Source: Augochlora pura (taxonomy: Eukaryota; Arthropoda; Insecta; Hymenoptera; Halictidae). From it: a DNA stretch of 64,000 nt. The translations under genes were made by a program, and so were the position numbers. The DNA lies in NCBI RefSeq assembly GCF_028453695.1, contig NC_135781.1, positions 17,235,640-17,299,639 on the forward strand. The letters run 5' to 3'. Positions 1-12,097 of this stretch are shown in pieces; positions within the stretch are counted from its first letter, which is position 1; each line of letters opens with the position of its first letter. Below the pieces are notes generated by a model. It was not told the origin of the DNA, made no database searches, and saw nothing but the letters and a program-made list of their open reading frames with translations.

Positions 1-1730
1 GTGAATCACTCTAATTAGCGTGTTCAGCGGATACAATTCGAGAGGCGAAGCTGACGTGCCGTAACTAACGAGTCGTTCCCTTCGTCAATTATCCTGGACT
101 TAATTCGTGGCGTGACTCCGCCCCTCTAGACCGGCAAGGACAGGGGATGGGAGGACGATCAGAAATGAAAATTACCGACGCAGTCCTCGGACTGGGACCC
201 GGTGCGGGTCCTCGTGCAGGTAAGCGCGGAAGTTTGCCACGGAAGAGGGTGTGGGGGTGAGCTTGTCGTGCCGACGCCATTTTCGGAATGCCTCTCGTCT
301 CCGGAAGCTGTCGCACCAATAAATCAAGAGACATCTGCGACTTCTGAGACACCTTACTGCGAGCAACGGCGTCACGTACGGAACCTCCTCTTTTGCTTCC
401 TTCTAGCCTCCTCGTGCGCCACCCTTTTCCGTTCAACCACCCTTTCTTGCCGCCTCTTTTGCTTCTCACCACCCTCCCAGACCCTCGTTCTCTCCCGCCC
501 TTACCCTAGACCATCTTTTCTCGGCCAGACTCGTCTTGCTTTCCTAGTTCGCATTCTAGCTGACGATTCTAACCCTCCCGCGTTCTCTCCGCTCCGTTCT
601 TTCTCTCGACTTCTCTCGACTGCTTCTTCCTATTCCGCTTTCCAGTCTGTCGAAACTAATATTATAGCTTTCCCTCTGGCCGGCATACTTTCACGAGAGG
701 TAAACCGTCGGGCACGGCTATCCGGCGGAGCTGGAACTGAAACTAGAACTGGAGCGAGATAGGGGTAACAAGTTTCAAGAGGGAAGCTTCTGATACGCTT
801 CAAGTATGTGATTGGTGGCCCGGGATCCGGATCCACGGATACTTTTTTCAACGTAATTTTTCTGTTTCCTTGTAAGTTCTCGCAGCTCGAGCTCTACTCG
901 CTCGATGCAACGATCGATAATTCCGAGCGCGGTGTCTCCGTTGAGCCGTAAAACTCTCGTTAAACTCGCGCATTTAGCGGTTTCCCGGATCTTGTCAACG
1001 TCGATCTTTTTTGCTGCCGCGAATCTGTTGACGTGTTATCGATACGGGGAGTGGGGGGGGGGGGGGGGGGATCGGGTTTGTACGAAGGGTTCCGGAAACT
1101 TTCGAGGGAGGAACGAACTCTGCATTACAATTATGAATATTCGACGGAAGTTCACGTGACTGCGTTTCGAAGTAGATTGCTCCGACGGGGCTCACTGAAA
1201 AGGCAGCACACTCGGCCCGGCTATCTGGGAAACTGGTTGTTCAATCTCCTATGTGCGCGCGGCTGTTCTACCGAGTTTAGATTGAAACAGTCTGGTCGAT
1301 CGTCGCTTTATATCGATAAAACGTACCGGCGCGCGGCAATCTTGCCGTACCATATCTCCGTCACTAATGATCAATTTACCTTACCAGCTTCAGTCAGGAG
1401 ACGAATTTGAGTCGGTTGGCTTCAAGGGGGAGAGGAGGGACAGCGAAGGATGAGACGAGCGGGGAAATTGAAATCGTTTAATCCGAAGTATATTCTCATC
1501 CGACCCCCGTACGTCTTATAGCTATCTCCGCTCGTTTCCCTCAACTTTGAACCGTCGAAGTTCGGAACGGCGGCGCATCTCCGGCTGTGATGCTCCGCGA
1601 CATAGAGGGAGATCTTTGCGCAACTTCCGGAGTAAATTTTGCGTTATACTTAACGCCAACTTCCTATATTCTTTTTTATTGGCAGAACACAGGACGCTGA
1701 CTAATTAAGAATCAACCGGATCGTTCTGAT
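1..1730. other. Noncoding stretch, GC-elevated
   Basis: No recognisable gene. The stretch is richer in G+C and CpG than the following 3 kb. The longest open frame (202-762, plus) begins at GTG and gives a Ser/Pro/Arg-rich, pyrimidine-driven translation with no domain. A possible splice-donor string (CAG|GTAAGC) occurs at 217-225 after a short ATG frame starting at 165, but there is no supporting coding pattern. I treat the region as intronic or intergenic DNA, possibly regulatory. Confidence 0.5.
1053..1070. repeat. Poly-G tract, 18 G
   Basis: Eighteen consecutive G residues, following a GGGGAGT stretch. Long G homopolymers are uncommon in insect DNA. They can form G-quadruplexes, and their length is often unstable or mis-assembled. 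Confidence 0.95.
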
Positions 1731-3846
1731 TAAAGGCGCTATGCCATCAATCACGACAGTATTTCGTCATATGAATATATCGTGTACATATTCGTCAGTC
1801 ATCCACTCTTTTCCCTCTTCCACGTTTTTTCACTACCTGTTTTTGCCATAAATGAACAGAGTCTATATTTTAGTAGCAGTTTAAAATTGTTCACTGTCTT
1901 AACATCGATACAATTAAAAATTTTATAAAAAAATCTTAAAAAAGTACAATAATTATACTTAGAGTTCATCAATACTTATATTAATTGTTTTGTTGAATAC
2001 CACTCTGCGGCAACAGTAATTTGATCAGTAACAAAATTGTTAATTTTATAAAATAAAACAAGTATACTTGTCAACGTTTGAATCTCGTGATACATATAGA
2101 TGCGCGTTCTAGAAAGAGGATGCCACTGATAACTGGTTAAATTTCTTCGTCGAATACGTCGGTAATGCTGCGGATAAAATTAATCGTCGCAAGGGGTAGG
2201 AAGAGGACAACGAGAATGTTAAATGCGGGAACATTCAAAATTCAAGTGGGGAATATTCAATGCGCGTGCAATGGTGTTTATGTACCGGTAATTGACAATT
2301 GCTTCAGATTTATAGATTTATCTGGATTCTATAACAGGTAACTCAACACGAATATAATTGTTTCTAGTTAAATCGACGTGAATTATTTCGGCCTCGAGTT
2401 ATTAATATGCATTATTAATATTCACTCCGTTCTTGCGCCTTCCATGTTTTACCGTATCGTATGAATATGGAATTTCTTGCGTGCTCGGTAATTAAATAGT
2501 ATCGATCTTTAAAATTCTAGTCAGCAAATTTAACATGATAATTTGCTAAATTACTTCCCGCTCGCCAGTTATATCCTATGCTATAGCTTCCTCAGAGTAC
2601 AACTCAATCAGAAAAGTGCAGATCTGGTCTAGCACTCACAATTACCACTTCTTTGAAGCCTCCCAGATGCTACGGAACGATGCCAACACTCAGAGATATC
2701 ATACTGTGTACGTGCACAAAGCGGAAGTTTCTCATATGCACGAGGTGCTCCTTCTTTTTCTTCATGACTGATGCATATTCTTGCGTTTCTCGCGGCATTC
2801 TTAATATTCGCGGAACATCAAAGTATTATATATTTTGTGCTAGTGAAGTCAGTGATACAAAGAGATACAATACGAATTGTACGCGTGTCTTAATAATGCT
2901 AATGAAACGTCTGCTTCAAGCTACTACTCCCGGAAAAAAACATTTAAATATCCTTTAAAACGCAGATATATTTTTAATACTAGACTAAATGAACTTTTTG
3001 TAAATTTTAATGTATCTAGATTATTGTACAATGGCTAAAGTATTCTTCTAATTTTGCTATTTCTCGTAATGACAAAACAAATAACAAATTCGCGTTTCTT
3101 AACTTCTTTATGCGAGCCTGGAACGAAAACATACAAAATTCGTTTTATAGATCTCGGTACCTTATATGCATTCTGAAATTTGCATCGAAATTGGTTGACA
3201 TTGCTACGAGTTATAAACGATTAAAAATAGCGAAAAACGCCATTTTTACGGATTTCGACCAAGAACAAGTAATTTCTACATTTTCCAGTGGCTGAGTTCT
3301 AAAATTTTCGATACTGACTCAAACAAAACAGTTAAAAACCGAGAATTTTCTATTCTTTTGTCATTCCAAGTAATAGCAAAATAAAAGAAACGTATGTTAA
3401 TCATTACTAAACTACTACGTCTGAAATCTACAGACAAATTCAAGTCATATAGGTCAGTTTTAAAACTGTTACTCCGTTTTGAACAGTGTCAAAGACATTT
3501 TACACTTACTGTATGTATCATATTATTGTTTTATTCTTTCATGAGGAAATGAAAGGTATTTTTTTAATGTCTAGAGTGAAAATGAAACTTTTTGACATGT
3601 TTCTTGTAGCTCTAAATCCTTATACTCGTAGAAGTCCTATTTTTATGTTAAGAAAATACTGAACCAAATACATCTTCAACACCCTTGCAAAACGAAATTT
3701 TGTAGTTAGCAGTTACTGTTTTGTTTTTATTAAAGAAGTACGGTACAACTATTATCAGAATTTGATAATAACACAAATCTAGAGATTCGAGAAGCTCGGT
3801 CCACCTGAGACTTACCCATGCAAAACGTTAAATCGACTCACCAATT
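1731..3846. other. AT-rich noncoding stretch
   Basis: AT-rich sequence full of stop codons in all frames. The only open frames, of 61-101 codons (2653-2958, 3110-3295, plus), have no recognisable domains and no coding-like composition. I see no transposon termini or RNA gene here. Confidence 0.6.
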
Positions 3847-3879
3847 CCGCACATTTACCGCACATTTACCGCACATTTC
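3847..3879. repeat. 11-bp tandem repeat, 3 copies
   Basis: Three back-to-back copies of the unit CCGCACATTTA (3847-3857, 3858-3868, 3869-3879); the last copy ends in C rather than A. Confidence 0.9.
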
Positions 3880-5341
3880 ATAAGCACGGCAAATCTGTTC
3901 ATGTCCAAACCAATGCCTCATGCTATTTGAACTTTGAATGTTTCCAAATACTCGTGACAGCGCAGATAGCGCGTTTCCAATCCAGAGCTGTGGATTTCAA
4001 AAACGCAAAGCAGCCGAGTGAACAGTCTTCGACGACTGAAGCGTTCGAATTCCGATTGCCTGTTCTATCGATGATTAAACAAAAGATCCCGAAGATTCCG
4101 CTACATTTGATCCTGCACCGTTGCGTAACCAGTATTTAATCAGAGAGAAAAGAGCGGAAGAACTGCTTTGGCGTCTAAATCGCTCTAGCCAGAATTGGCG
4201 CGCGTACCCTCCGCGACTCGACGAAAATCGTGAATGGCCAGGGATCGCGGAGGGTATTGTTCGAGTCGTATCTTCTGGGCAAAGCGGATTTGTCGGCCAC
4301 TGCCGAGACCGGTTGTTTATTCCGAGGAGCGAGGTTACGGCCAGCAATTAACAGAACGTTCTGTAATACGAATGTAAACACTACGGCGTTTCGGGCGCAA
4401 TGCCGTTGCAGTATATGCGGCAGCCGCGCGTTCCCTCTTCAATTTCGCATCGGTTCGCAGATATGCCCGGCTTCCCCAGGGTTCTGCCGGCCCGTAAACG
4501 TCGAATCGCGTACAGACAACGTCGGAACCCTGCGATTTCTGCAGATTTTACGAGGATAGAACGCTCGGTACCTTAACCAGCCGGGAAAGCCCATGCTGAA
4601 CTGAAGCCCACGTGTTGAGAGAGACCTTTTAGCATTTTTCAAGCGCTGTTCCGTCGACTTTTTGCTTGTACAGTTTGCCAACTGCACACACATTATACCA
4701 CAATCGGCCAAGTGGCCTACAGTCCGACATTAATGAAACAGCAACGTTTACTCCTCGTATGTATTTTTTTAATACAGTAAATTCTTTCCAAATGTCTCTC
4801 AGCTCGTAAACAAAAATGGATTTGGGAAAAGAGATACAACTATGCGAGCCTCGTACCTATTAGAGAACATTTACTGTACTGTCCAATTTACAAAACCCCA
4901 CTGTTAGGACTCCTTTGTTTGAATAAGAAGACTGTGAAATGATTCCTCTCCGTTTTATATTTTAACATGCTGATAATAATTCTAATTTTAAGGACTATAA
5001 TTCTTTTCTTAATGACGTGTGCAAATGACGTTTATCTACCATCGTGTTAACTTTAATGATCATAGATTTCGTTGTTCGTATTTAGTGACAGTTCACAGTA
5101 TGTATACTTCTACATTATACTTTTTATCTTCACATTTTGTATAAAAACAATATAAATTTACAAAATAAATTCACGCCTCATATTTACTATTACGTGCAGT
5201 AAATAAAGTTGTTTCAGAATCAATATCTACAATACAGCGTAAGGTTGTCCGGTACGTAAATCGTTTGCAAGACGAAAAACAATTAAAGAGAATTTACTAT
5301 AAATACTATTATATATTATTTACAGACTCCTCAATTGTTCA
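3880..5341. other. Noncoding stretch before the mariner
   Basis: No gene seen. 4140-4720 is GC-richer and contains overlapping open frames of 70-109 codons on both strands. That is what GC-rich noncoding DNA produces by chance, and none shows a domain. 4740-5341 is strongly AT-rich and forms the insertion context of the mariner element. Confidence 0.55.
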
Positions 5342-5343
5342 TA

Positions 5344-5373
5344 TACGAGGGTTGCCTTTTATGTTTCGGGATT
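5344..5373 (+). repeat. Mariner left terminal inverted repeat
   Basis: Begins TACGAGGGTTGCCTTTTATG directly after the TA duplication and continues into TTTCGGGATT. It pairs with 6609-6638 in inverse orientation. The outer 14 bases match exactly and the remainder is imperfect. Confidence 0.92.
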
Positions 5374-5519
5374 TGGCAACCCTAGTGTTGCAATCTGGCA
5401 ACTGACAGCTCTATCGTAAAGTTGGACATTTTTGAGGTTATACGTACTCAGAACGTTTTGACATACGAGCGCTATTTGTGTTGTTTACAGTAACTTAAAA
5501 GATTCATCTCGGCCCAAAA

Positions 5520-6571
5520 ATGGAATTAAATCGAGAACATTTTCGTGCGATTATTTTTTACAACTTTCGACGTGGATTAACTCAGCAACAGTGCATGGAT
5601 GAACTTAATTCAATTTTTGGCGATGAAGCCCCATCAAGGACCAGTGTTTATCGATGGTATGGTGAATTCAATCGTGATCGTAGTTCACTCCAAGACGAAT
5701 TTCGTGAAGGTCGTCCAAAATCAGTTGTTGTTCCGAAAACCATTGATGCTGTGCGCGAACTGATATTGCAAGATCGTCATGTGACCTATCGTGAGATTGA
5801 GACAACCTTAGGCATTAGTGGGACCAGCATAAATTCAATATTGCATAAACATTTGACTGTCAAAAAAATTTGTTCGCGTTGGATCCCACACAATTTGTCA
5901 ATCGCTCAAAAAAGGCTCGTGTCGATTGGCCGAAGGAAATGCTCAAAAAATACGACTGCGGTGCTTCGAAACACGTCTATGACATCGTGACAGGTGATGA
6001 ATCGTGGATTTACGCGTGTGAGCCCGAAAGTAAACAGCAGTCGACTGTATGGGTGTTTCAAGATGAGTCAAATCCAACAAAAGTTGTTCGCGCACGAAGC
6101 ACTTCCAAGCAAATGGTCGCCTGTTTTTTCGGAAAAACTGGACATGTCGCAACCGTACCACTAGAACAACGCAGAACAGTCAATTCTGAGTGGTACACAA
6201 CCATTTGTTTGCCAGTTGTCTTCCAAGAAATCAGGAAAACCAACCGCCGAAGACGGATCACTCTTCACCACAACAATGCGAGCTCTCACACATCGGCTCA
6301 AACAACTGCATTTTTGAGCACCCAAAACATCGATTTGATGAGTCATCCGCCGTATAGTCCTGACTTGGCACCGAATGACTTCTTTTTATTCCCGTACGTA
6401 AAAAACAAACTGAGAGGTCAACGTTTTTCGACACCTAAAGAAGCGGTTGCTGCATTCAAAATGCATGTTTTGGAGATACCTCAATCAGAGTGGCAAAAGT
6501 GCTTCGACAATTGGTTCAAATGCATGCAAAAGTGTATAGATCTTCATGGGGAATATTTTGAAAAACAATAA
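5520..6571 (+). pseudogene. Mariner transposase, frameshifted and with one catalytic Asp replaced by Asn
   Basis: This would catalyse cut-and-paste transposition of the element, acting in the nucleus on its TIRs. The ATG at 5520 starts a frame whose N-terminal part has the two helix-turn-helix segments typical of mariner (LTQQQC... and VTYREIETTLGISGTS). The frame breaks at an A-run (5908-5913): reading must move back by one base, which fits loss of one A. Past the break come the WVPHEL-like motif (here WIPHNL, just before the break), the first catalytic Asp in VTGDESWIY, and the C-terminal YSPDLAPND with the third Asp. The second Asp should lie in HHDN, but here it is HHNN (codon AAC at 6272-6274). 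The spacing to the third Asp is 34 residues, as in D,D34D mariners. Across the shift the gene is about 350 codons, the normal family length. Apart from these two lesions I see no stops, so it probably died recently. The stop codon is TAA at 6569-6571. Confidence 0.95.
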
Positions 6572-6608
6572 AGTGATTTTCGATGATTAATATTTGTTTT
6601 TGTTCTCT

Positions 6609-6638
6609 AACCCCGAAATATTAGAGGCAACCCTCGTA
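6609..6638 (-). repeat. Mariner right terminal inverted repeat
   Basis: Ends GGCAACCCTCGTA, the inverse of the left end, followed by the TA duplication. It contains the CCCCGAAATATT block that mirrors TTTCGGG in the left repeat. Confidence 0.92.
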
Positions 6639-6640
6639 TA

Positions 6641-8293
6641 GTACATGTAACTACAAAGTTCATTTCTTGTACTGTAACAACGAGACAGTCAAAGATTTCT
6701 TATGTGGTCTGCTAAACATGGTAACATTAATTTCCTCTAAATTGAAAGAAAATCGGATTCTTCACTCGTTAAAGTTTAAAAATCAAAATAGACAAAGGTA
6801 TACAAAAAACAAAAATTGTCTCGTTTTATCAAGCATAGTTGTAAAAAAGATCGTGGCGGAAACTATTCAAAATTTGGCCAGTGTAAAATCTGCTTCATCT
6901 TTATTCAAAATTTCGTTTATTTTGGCTCATAATATTTAATTATAAGTTAGGCTTGTACTTCTTTGTGTTGTGGTTTTCGTATACCTCTGCTTGGTATTTC
7001 TGGAAACAGAGGGAACACAGCTCGTCGAAGTCAGAGTTTGTGTGTAAATACAATTGAGAATGGGTATCCAATTAGATTTTTATCTTTACTTATGGTGTCG
7101 ATGTGTTGTACTAGGTCAAGAGATCAATGCGACCTCGAGCATTTAACCATGCTGTACTGTCAGACGATGATTAAATCTGAAAAAAAATGAGATTGGAGCT
7201 GGGATAGGATAGATGCTATAAAAATTCGTATCGATGATTGATTTCGTGAAATCAATTCTGATCACGACCAGCCGCACGGATTTCTGTTGCAAAGTTGTGT
7301 GCGAATCGCTGACACCTATATGTGCGCCGAGACAACGCGATCGGTTACGAGATGCCATCACGACATCTGCCGAAGCCGATTTCTTCGATTCCCCGTGGAA
7401 TCGAGGCGGCCGACATGGCAGCGAGGGAATTCGGTGCGATGTAATACCAACGCCGGCTATCGGAAATAAGATATCGATTAACGTCGCGAAATTGCGCCCC
7501 GCGACGAGGAAATGAGCCTCGATCGATGTTCGATATCTACTCGTGTCACGTTCGATGGATGGTACCGTGGCTTCTAGGTTACCAGCGCGAAACTTGCACT
7601 GGGTTTTGCGACTTTATACTTTAAAGATTGACGGTGTGTCGTGATCACCTTTGATCCGGAAAGGATCTGTCCCGAAATATGAAACGGACGTGTGACACGC
7701 CGTGTTCGACTGCTAACTTTGCTTCGGTGTGATGGCCGTGTTCTGTTGCGTGCTGTGTTTCATTTTAAGCTTTTTCAAATAGTTGATTTTTAAGAGACGG
7801 ATAAAAGAAACGATCTGTGTACCTATGGTCTTTCACTGTTTACAACCTCTTTTCAGTGCGTGTGTAACGTGCAACGTAAACGCAATGACGTCGTAAAGGG
7901 ATTTTATTTCGAAATAAACCACGCGAACTTGCGATGGCATCCAATATGCTGTGTAATGGTGTCAAATAAAAATCATGTGTTTCGCGGTTTGTTTCCCAAA
8001 AACCACGAAATGAGCAACACTGATAGTAACTATAGACATGAATCTAGTAATAAATATATGTATATTCGGTGTACAAATAAGTCCTATTCCTCCACCTTCA
8101 ATTTATCATCAATATTATTTTGACAGTTCAGCGTACCATACAGCGTATTAATCATTGCATATTTTTTGCATTTAACACTATGTTTACCGATATTTTGTAT
8201 TATACAATTCATCGAATAAATGTTGTTCTGTTAAGCTGCACAGAAAAGACTGTATAAGCCACTGAAATGATTTTCTCCTTTAATATCAAGTTC
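6641..8293. other. Noncoding stretch
   Basis: No gene recognised. 7220-7560 is a short GC-richer island. Small open frames (60-93 codons) lack domains. I see no element termini. Confidence 0.55.
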
Positions 8294-8335
8294 AATTGAG
8301 TGAACTGAATAGAACAATTAGTGAATTGAATAGAA
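8294..8335. repeat. 21-bp tandem repeat, 2 copies
   Basis: Two adjacent copies of a GTGAA(C/T)TGAATAGAAC-type unit, differing at a few positions. Confidence 0.75.
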
Positions 8336-9880
8336 CTATAGGCGAATGTTATTGTTACATGACAGCGTTCGGCCGAATGTATTAGATTTAAAAGCAAATA
8401 ATATGTAAAACAATTGTACCAGTACATCGTTTTGGTTTTTGTTTCTATTTACAATATAAATAAATATTTATATTATGTTTTACATTAGTTTTATGTATTT
8501 TAAAATTATTCAATAATACTATTAGCCACGGATAATGACCGCCATGACAACAATATTCCATCAACTGCAACATTTTTAATTCAATACTTTCATCAACAAA
8601 CACTTTGCTATGTGTTACTGCTAATTATTAAGAAAAATTAAAATTTAATTCAAGTCATTTTTCGTTGGTCTGAATTCCGTTAATACAATATTAATTAAAA
8701 TCTGATTTCACTTTTCCATGAAATTGTTCCTGGTATTGCTTCTCACCTATGATAAATCCGTAAATACGTAAAATTCGCGGGCTAGTTAAGACTTCGTGTA
8801 ACAGCGTGCACGAAATTAATCAGGCATACGTTATGCAAAATATGAAATTCTGGTAGTCAAATGCAATATGCGCGGTTCGTCACAAACGTACAAAGTTACC
8901 AACTGGAATAAAAGGTTTTGCATTGAACTGAAAGCACGCATGCACACTGTAATATTTAGCTGCCTGATTCGCTAGTAATTACTCCTTTTTCACTGACCCG
9001 CCTAGCATATGGAGTGCGTCAGTATTTGTAAGAAAAATGTTCACATGAAAAGCTTGACATTGAATTTTCAGTTCCGCAAGAAGTTAAACCGTGATGTTAA
9101 TAACATCAGAGGTGTTCTATCTGAAACAGACTCTCTGCTTGTGAATTCAAGGAAATAATAACGACCGTGTCGAATAATTTCTGGGTGTATGGCGAAGGGA
9201 AGCTTTGGACTAAATAACGTTGTAATATCTTCTCAGGTCAAGTTCGGTTTTCATTCCTTTTTATTGATAATGGCGTATTTGATTGAAAAATCTGAGAAAA
9301 ATTGAGCAACATGGGTAATATAGTTGAGCATTATGGGTAAAAATAACCCATACTTTAATTTTCGAGAAATCTTCAATTTTCTGATTTGTTTTGGACTTTC
9401 ATGTGTTCACAATTTGTAGCCAAAAAATCTAAAAAAATTCTATAATATGCGACTTGATGTCCAAAATAAGCTACATTTTTTCAAAATTGTAGGAAATAGA
9501 GAAATACTGAATTAGTTGTGTTAACATCGCGTGAATAGTAGACACAATTAAATAAATGATAATACAAAAAAAATGTCCCTCGAAACAGATCAGTATTATC
9601 TGATACATATTTTGAAACAAGCTATTGTATAGTCTCTATAATTGTATTGTGATGGTTATAATAAAAGTCGACGAGTAATTACATGGGAAACATAGAACAT
9701 AGGAAATAATTTATATTAAAAATTATTAAAAAATGTTCTCCGATACCTTTGATCAAAATAGTATTAGATATAATACTACAGTATTATATGGTACGTGTAG
9801 CGTTAAGAATTGCGAAATTGAAAGAACCACAGTACAATAGATTCATGAGTCATCTCGAAACATTAGAAATATCCCGTTCG
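8336..9880. other. AT-rich noncoding stretch
   Basis: No coding potential seen. Around 9303-9345 the string TTGAGCA(A/T)(C/T)ATGGGTAA occurs twice, about 28 bp apart, and is followed by an inverted ACCCATA. This is a minor local duplication with no assigned role. Confidence 0.55.
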
Positions 9881-10660
9881 TAGTTTTAGCACGTGTCATC
9901 ATGTTGGAACAGTGTAGGGGGAAGCTGAGTCTGATCAGCGGAATGGAAAAGATGGTGGCGACCTTGTCCCCTCGTAAGTCAATTTCGCGAGCTCCGGTTG
10001 GTATGTGCAACAAATCGGTTCTATTGCCGTTACCGGTCGTATCGGAAATAGCCCGCCGAATCATCGACAGAGTGTATGCGGTGCAAGAAATCAATTGCCG
10101 ATTTGGCGATCATTTTTCGCGGTCGAACGACACCCGCCCGACGGCGCGAACCTTGTGAATAAATATGGCGCAGGACCACTTTTGACGGAGCGAAGCCGAT
10201 GCGCTATCTGTACGAGGGCCACGTATAAACGAAATAAGTTATGCACCCCGACGTTTCGCGCTTCGACGCGTCCCCAGGATGGACACGCGTATTTGCGCGG
10301 CCCGCCTATGATGCACACCTGTTCGGCCGCGTCGTATCTTCATGTTTTTATCGTCGCATCGACGATTCCGCCAGCCCCGTTTGCGAGAGCACGCGCGATT
10401 CGTCCGGCCCGCGTTTTATTGCTTTGTTACAGCGTTCTTTTGTCGCCGCCGGAATGTAATTCGCCCACAGAAAACACTTTGACAGTGTCGCGCGAATAAA
10501 AAGAAAAACGCCGGCGCTCGTACTAGGCTGTTTTACACGGAGCATAAAGAGAGAATAATGGCGGCGATTGTATCAATATCGTTGTCGCGACTGGGAACGC
10601 AGCACGTTGTACTGATTCCTCGACGTTCACGCAAATTGCTTCAGAAACTGAAACCACTGG
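9881..10660. other. GC-elevated island without a recognised gene
   Basis: CpG-rich relative to its flanks, with open frames on both strands, the longest at 10005-10499 (plus, 164 codons). The translations look like random GC-rich DNA (Arg/Pro/Ser/Cys-rich), with no domain, no signal peptide and no matching splice signals. Such islands recur through the window and may be conserved regulatory DNA, but nothing in the sequence proves it. Confidence 0.45.
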
Positions 10661-11856
10661 CAACTTGAATTTCTGCCTTTTAAAACCAATCTTTTTTCAA
10701 CAGCATACGCGGCCAGTAACCCGAGATGTAAAACAAAACTATCGCCATATTTCTGGTTACTTTTTCTGCTGTAACAACTACAATTTGAAACAGTTAAAAC
10801 CTAGTCAAGTTTCAGCGAGCTTTCCAATCCACCTTCATCTAGCAGGACGTGCAAACTTCGCTTTGATCACAATTTCGGTAAACTGACCCTTAGAAATTCG
10901 TATTTGCGTAAGCGCGCACTGGTAATTAAGTTTCTCGATCACTGCGCTAAACTAAATATATATCTCGATGCTGATCATGCGAAATGACAAGCCAGCTAGC
11001 CAAGCTAAACTAGACTATGGCTAATTTGTTGTCAATCGATTGTAAGTAGTTTATCAAGAGTTCGCTGTGATCGCGTTCACGAACCAACGAAAAAGAGGCT
11101 TATAAAATGCAAATGCTGAAGGCAGCGTCATCGACCGCGGAGATCAAAGGAGAAATTTATACGGAGCTTCCCGAAACGTTTGCGCGGAGTTATTGTGCGA
11201 GTGGACACGACTAATCTCTTAATGCCTGCGGGTTCAATCGCGGCGCGTAGATTCAGCTCTCCCCCTTGTGCTGGTGCTTCCTCAGTCCCAAACGCGCCGC
11301 CTCGCTGACTCGGTCCTGTCGCGTTATTGTTGCGAGATATTAAATTATTGGCCTGTATCGTTCGCCACCGGTAATATCAAATGCATTCGATACTGTGTGA
11401 ATATCAATGGCGGCATTAAGCACCGAGGACAAGGGACCGGGCTGATCCAACAGGATTACGCGTCGCATACGTTCGCCACAGAAAACTCTGCTTTTTCTAG
11501 CTGCCTCTTTGTCCGTTTTTTCCTTCTTTCCCTAGGTGCTTCTTGTGTTATCGAGTTAATTTCGATCAATCACGCGAAGAACAATCTGCGAGGCTGAATG
11601 TTAAACAAGGAACGCATTGAATTCTTTAATAATCCAACATTGAAAACAAGGAAAGTGTAGAATGAAAAGAAACGTTTCAGTTCACTTAATAGACATCAAA
11701 AAACCGGCGTCATAGACAGGTCTATCGAGCAATCGCAGTTATGAGTCCTACACTAGTAAGTTGTTGACTTGAATTCACCGAGAGAGATCGCTATGGACTG
11801 GATTTCTTTAAGTATTACGCGAAATCTTGTTCCGACCGCTTCAATCTATAGTGGAC
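10661..11856. other. Noncoding stretch
   Basis: No gene or element termini recognised. A 109-codon plus-strand frame (11268-11597) has no domain. Confidence 0.5.
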
Positions 11857-12097
11857 ATGGGGACACTAATATTCTTTAGTAAAAGAGCTAAGTATTCTAA
11901 TAATAAAATTAACAGTTGGTTGAATCTATAAGGTAATAACATGAAAAAAAGACAACTTAACAAACAAAAAGGTAAAGAAATCTGTTTGTTTGTTGAGTTT
12001 CTTCCTTATTCTTATTACTGCCTTACATATCCAACCGATTGTTAATATTATTATCAGAATACTTGGCTTTTTTACTAAAGAATATTGGAATCCCCAT
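11857..12097. mobile_element. Foldback/MITE-like element, copy 1
   Basis: About 241 bp forming one long imperfect hairpin. The outer ends are ATGGGGA at 11857 and its exact inverse TCCCCAT at 12091-12097. Arms of roughly 100 bp pair along most of their length: AATATTCTTTAGTAAAA on the left against TTTTACTAAAGAATATT on the right, then the AACAGTTGGTTG / CCAACCGATTGTTAA blocks, then CAACTTAACAAACAAA / TTTGTTTGTTGAG near the centre. It has no coding capacity. A related copy lies at 35681-35877. I infer a non-autonomous DNA transposon; the superfamily is unknown and no clear target duplication was identified. Confidence 0.8.

Larger units (their letters stand above)
5342..6640 (+). mobile_element. 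Complete mariner (Tc1/mariner, IS630 superfamily) element with TA target duplication
   Basis: A 1,295-bp element (5344-6638) is flanked by the dinucleotide TA on both sides (5342-5343 and 6639-6640), the hallmark of mariner insertion. Its ends are inverted repeats: both read TACGAGGGTTGCCT inward, and similarity continues for about 30 bp through a TTTCGGG block with several mismatches. The length matches the roughly 1.3 kb usual for mariners. The single gene inside is a transposase reading in the plus direction. The transposase is frameshifted and lacks one catalytic Asp, so the element is non-autonomous, although its ends look intact enough to be mobilised in trans. I did not assign a subfamily. 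Confidence 0.96.

Noticed and set aside
165..219. ATG frame running into CAG|GTAAGC, considered as a first exon
   Set aside because: Only 18 codons of Gly/Pro-rich sequence, with no promoter or downstream exon evidence.
202..762. 186-codon plus-strand open frame
   Set aside because: GTG start, low-complexity Ser/Arg/Pro-rich translation, no domain. It lies in GC-rich DNA where long chance frames are expected.
10005..10499. 164-codon plus-strand open frame
   Set aside because: Overlaps equally open frames on the other strand; no domain or splice context.
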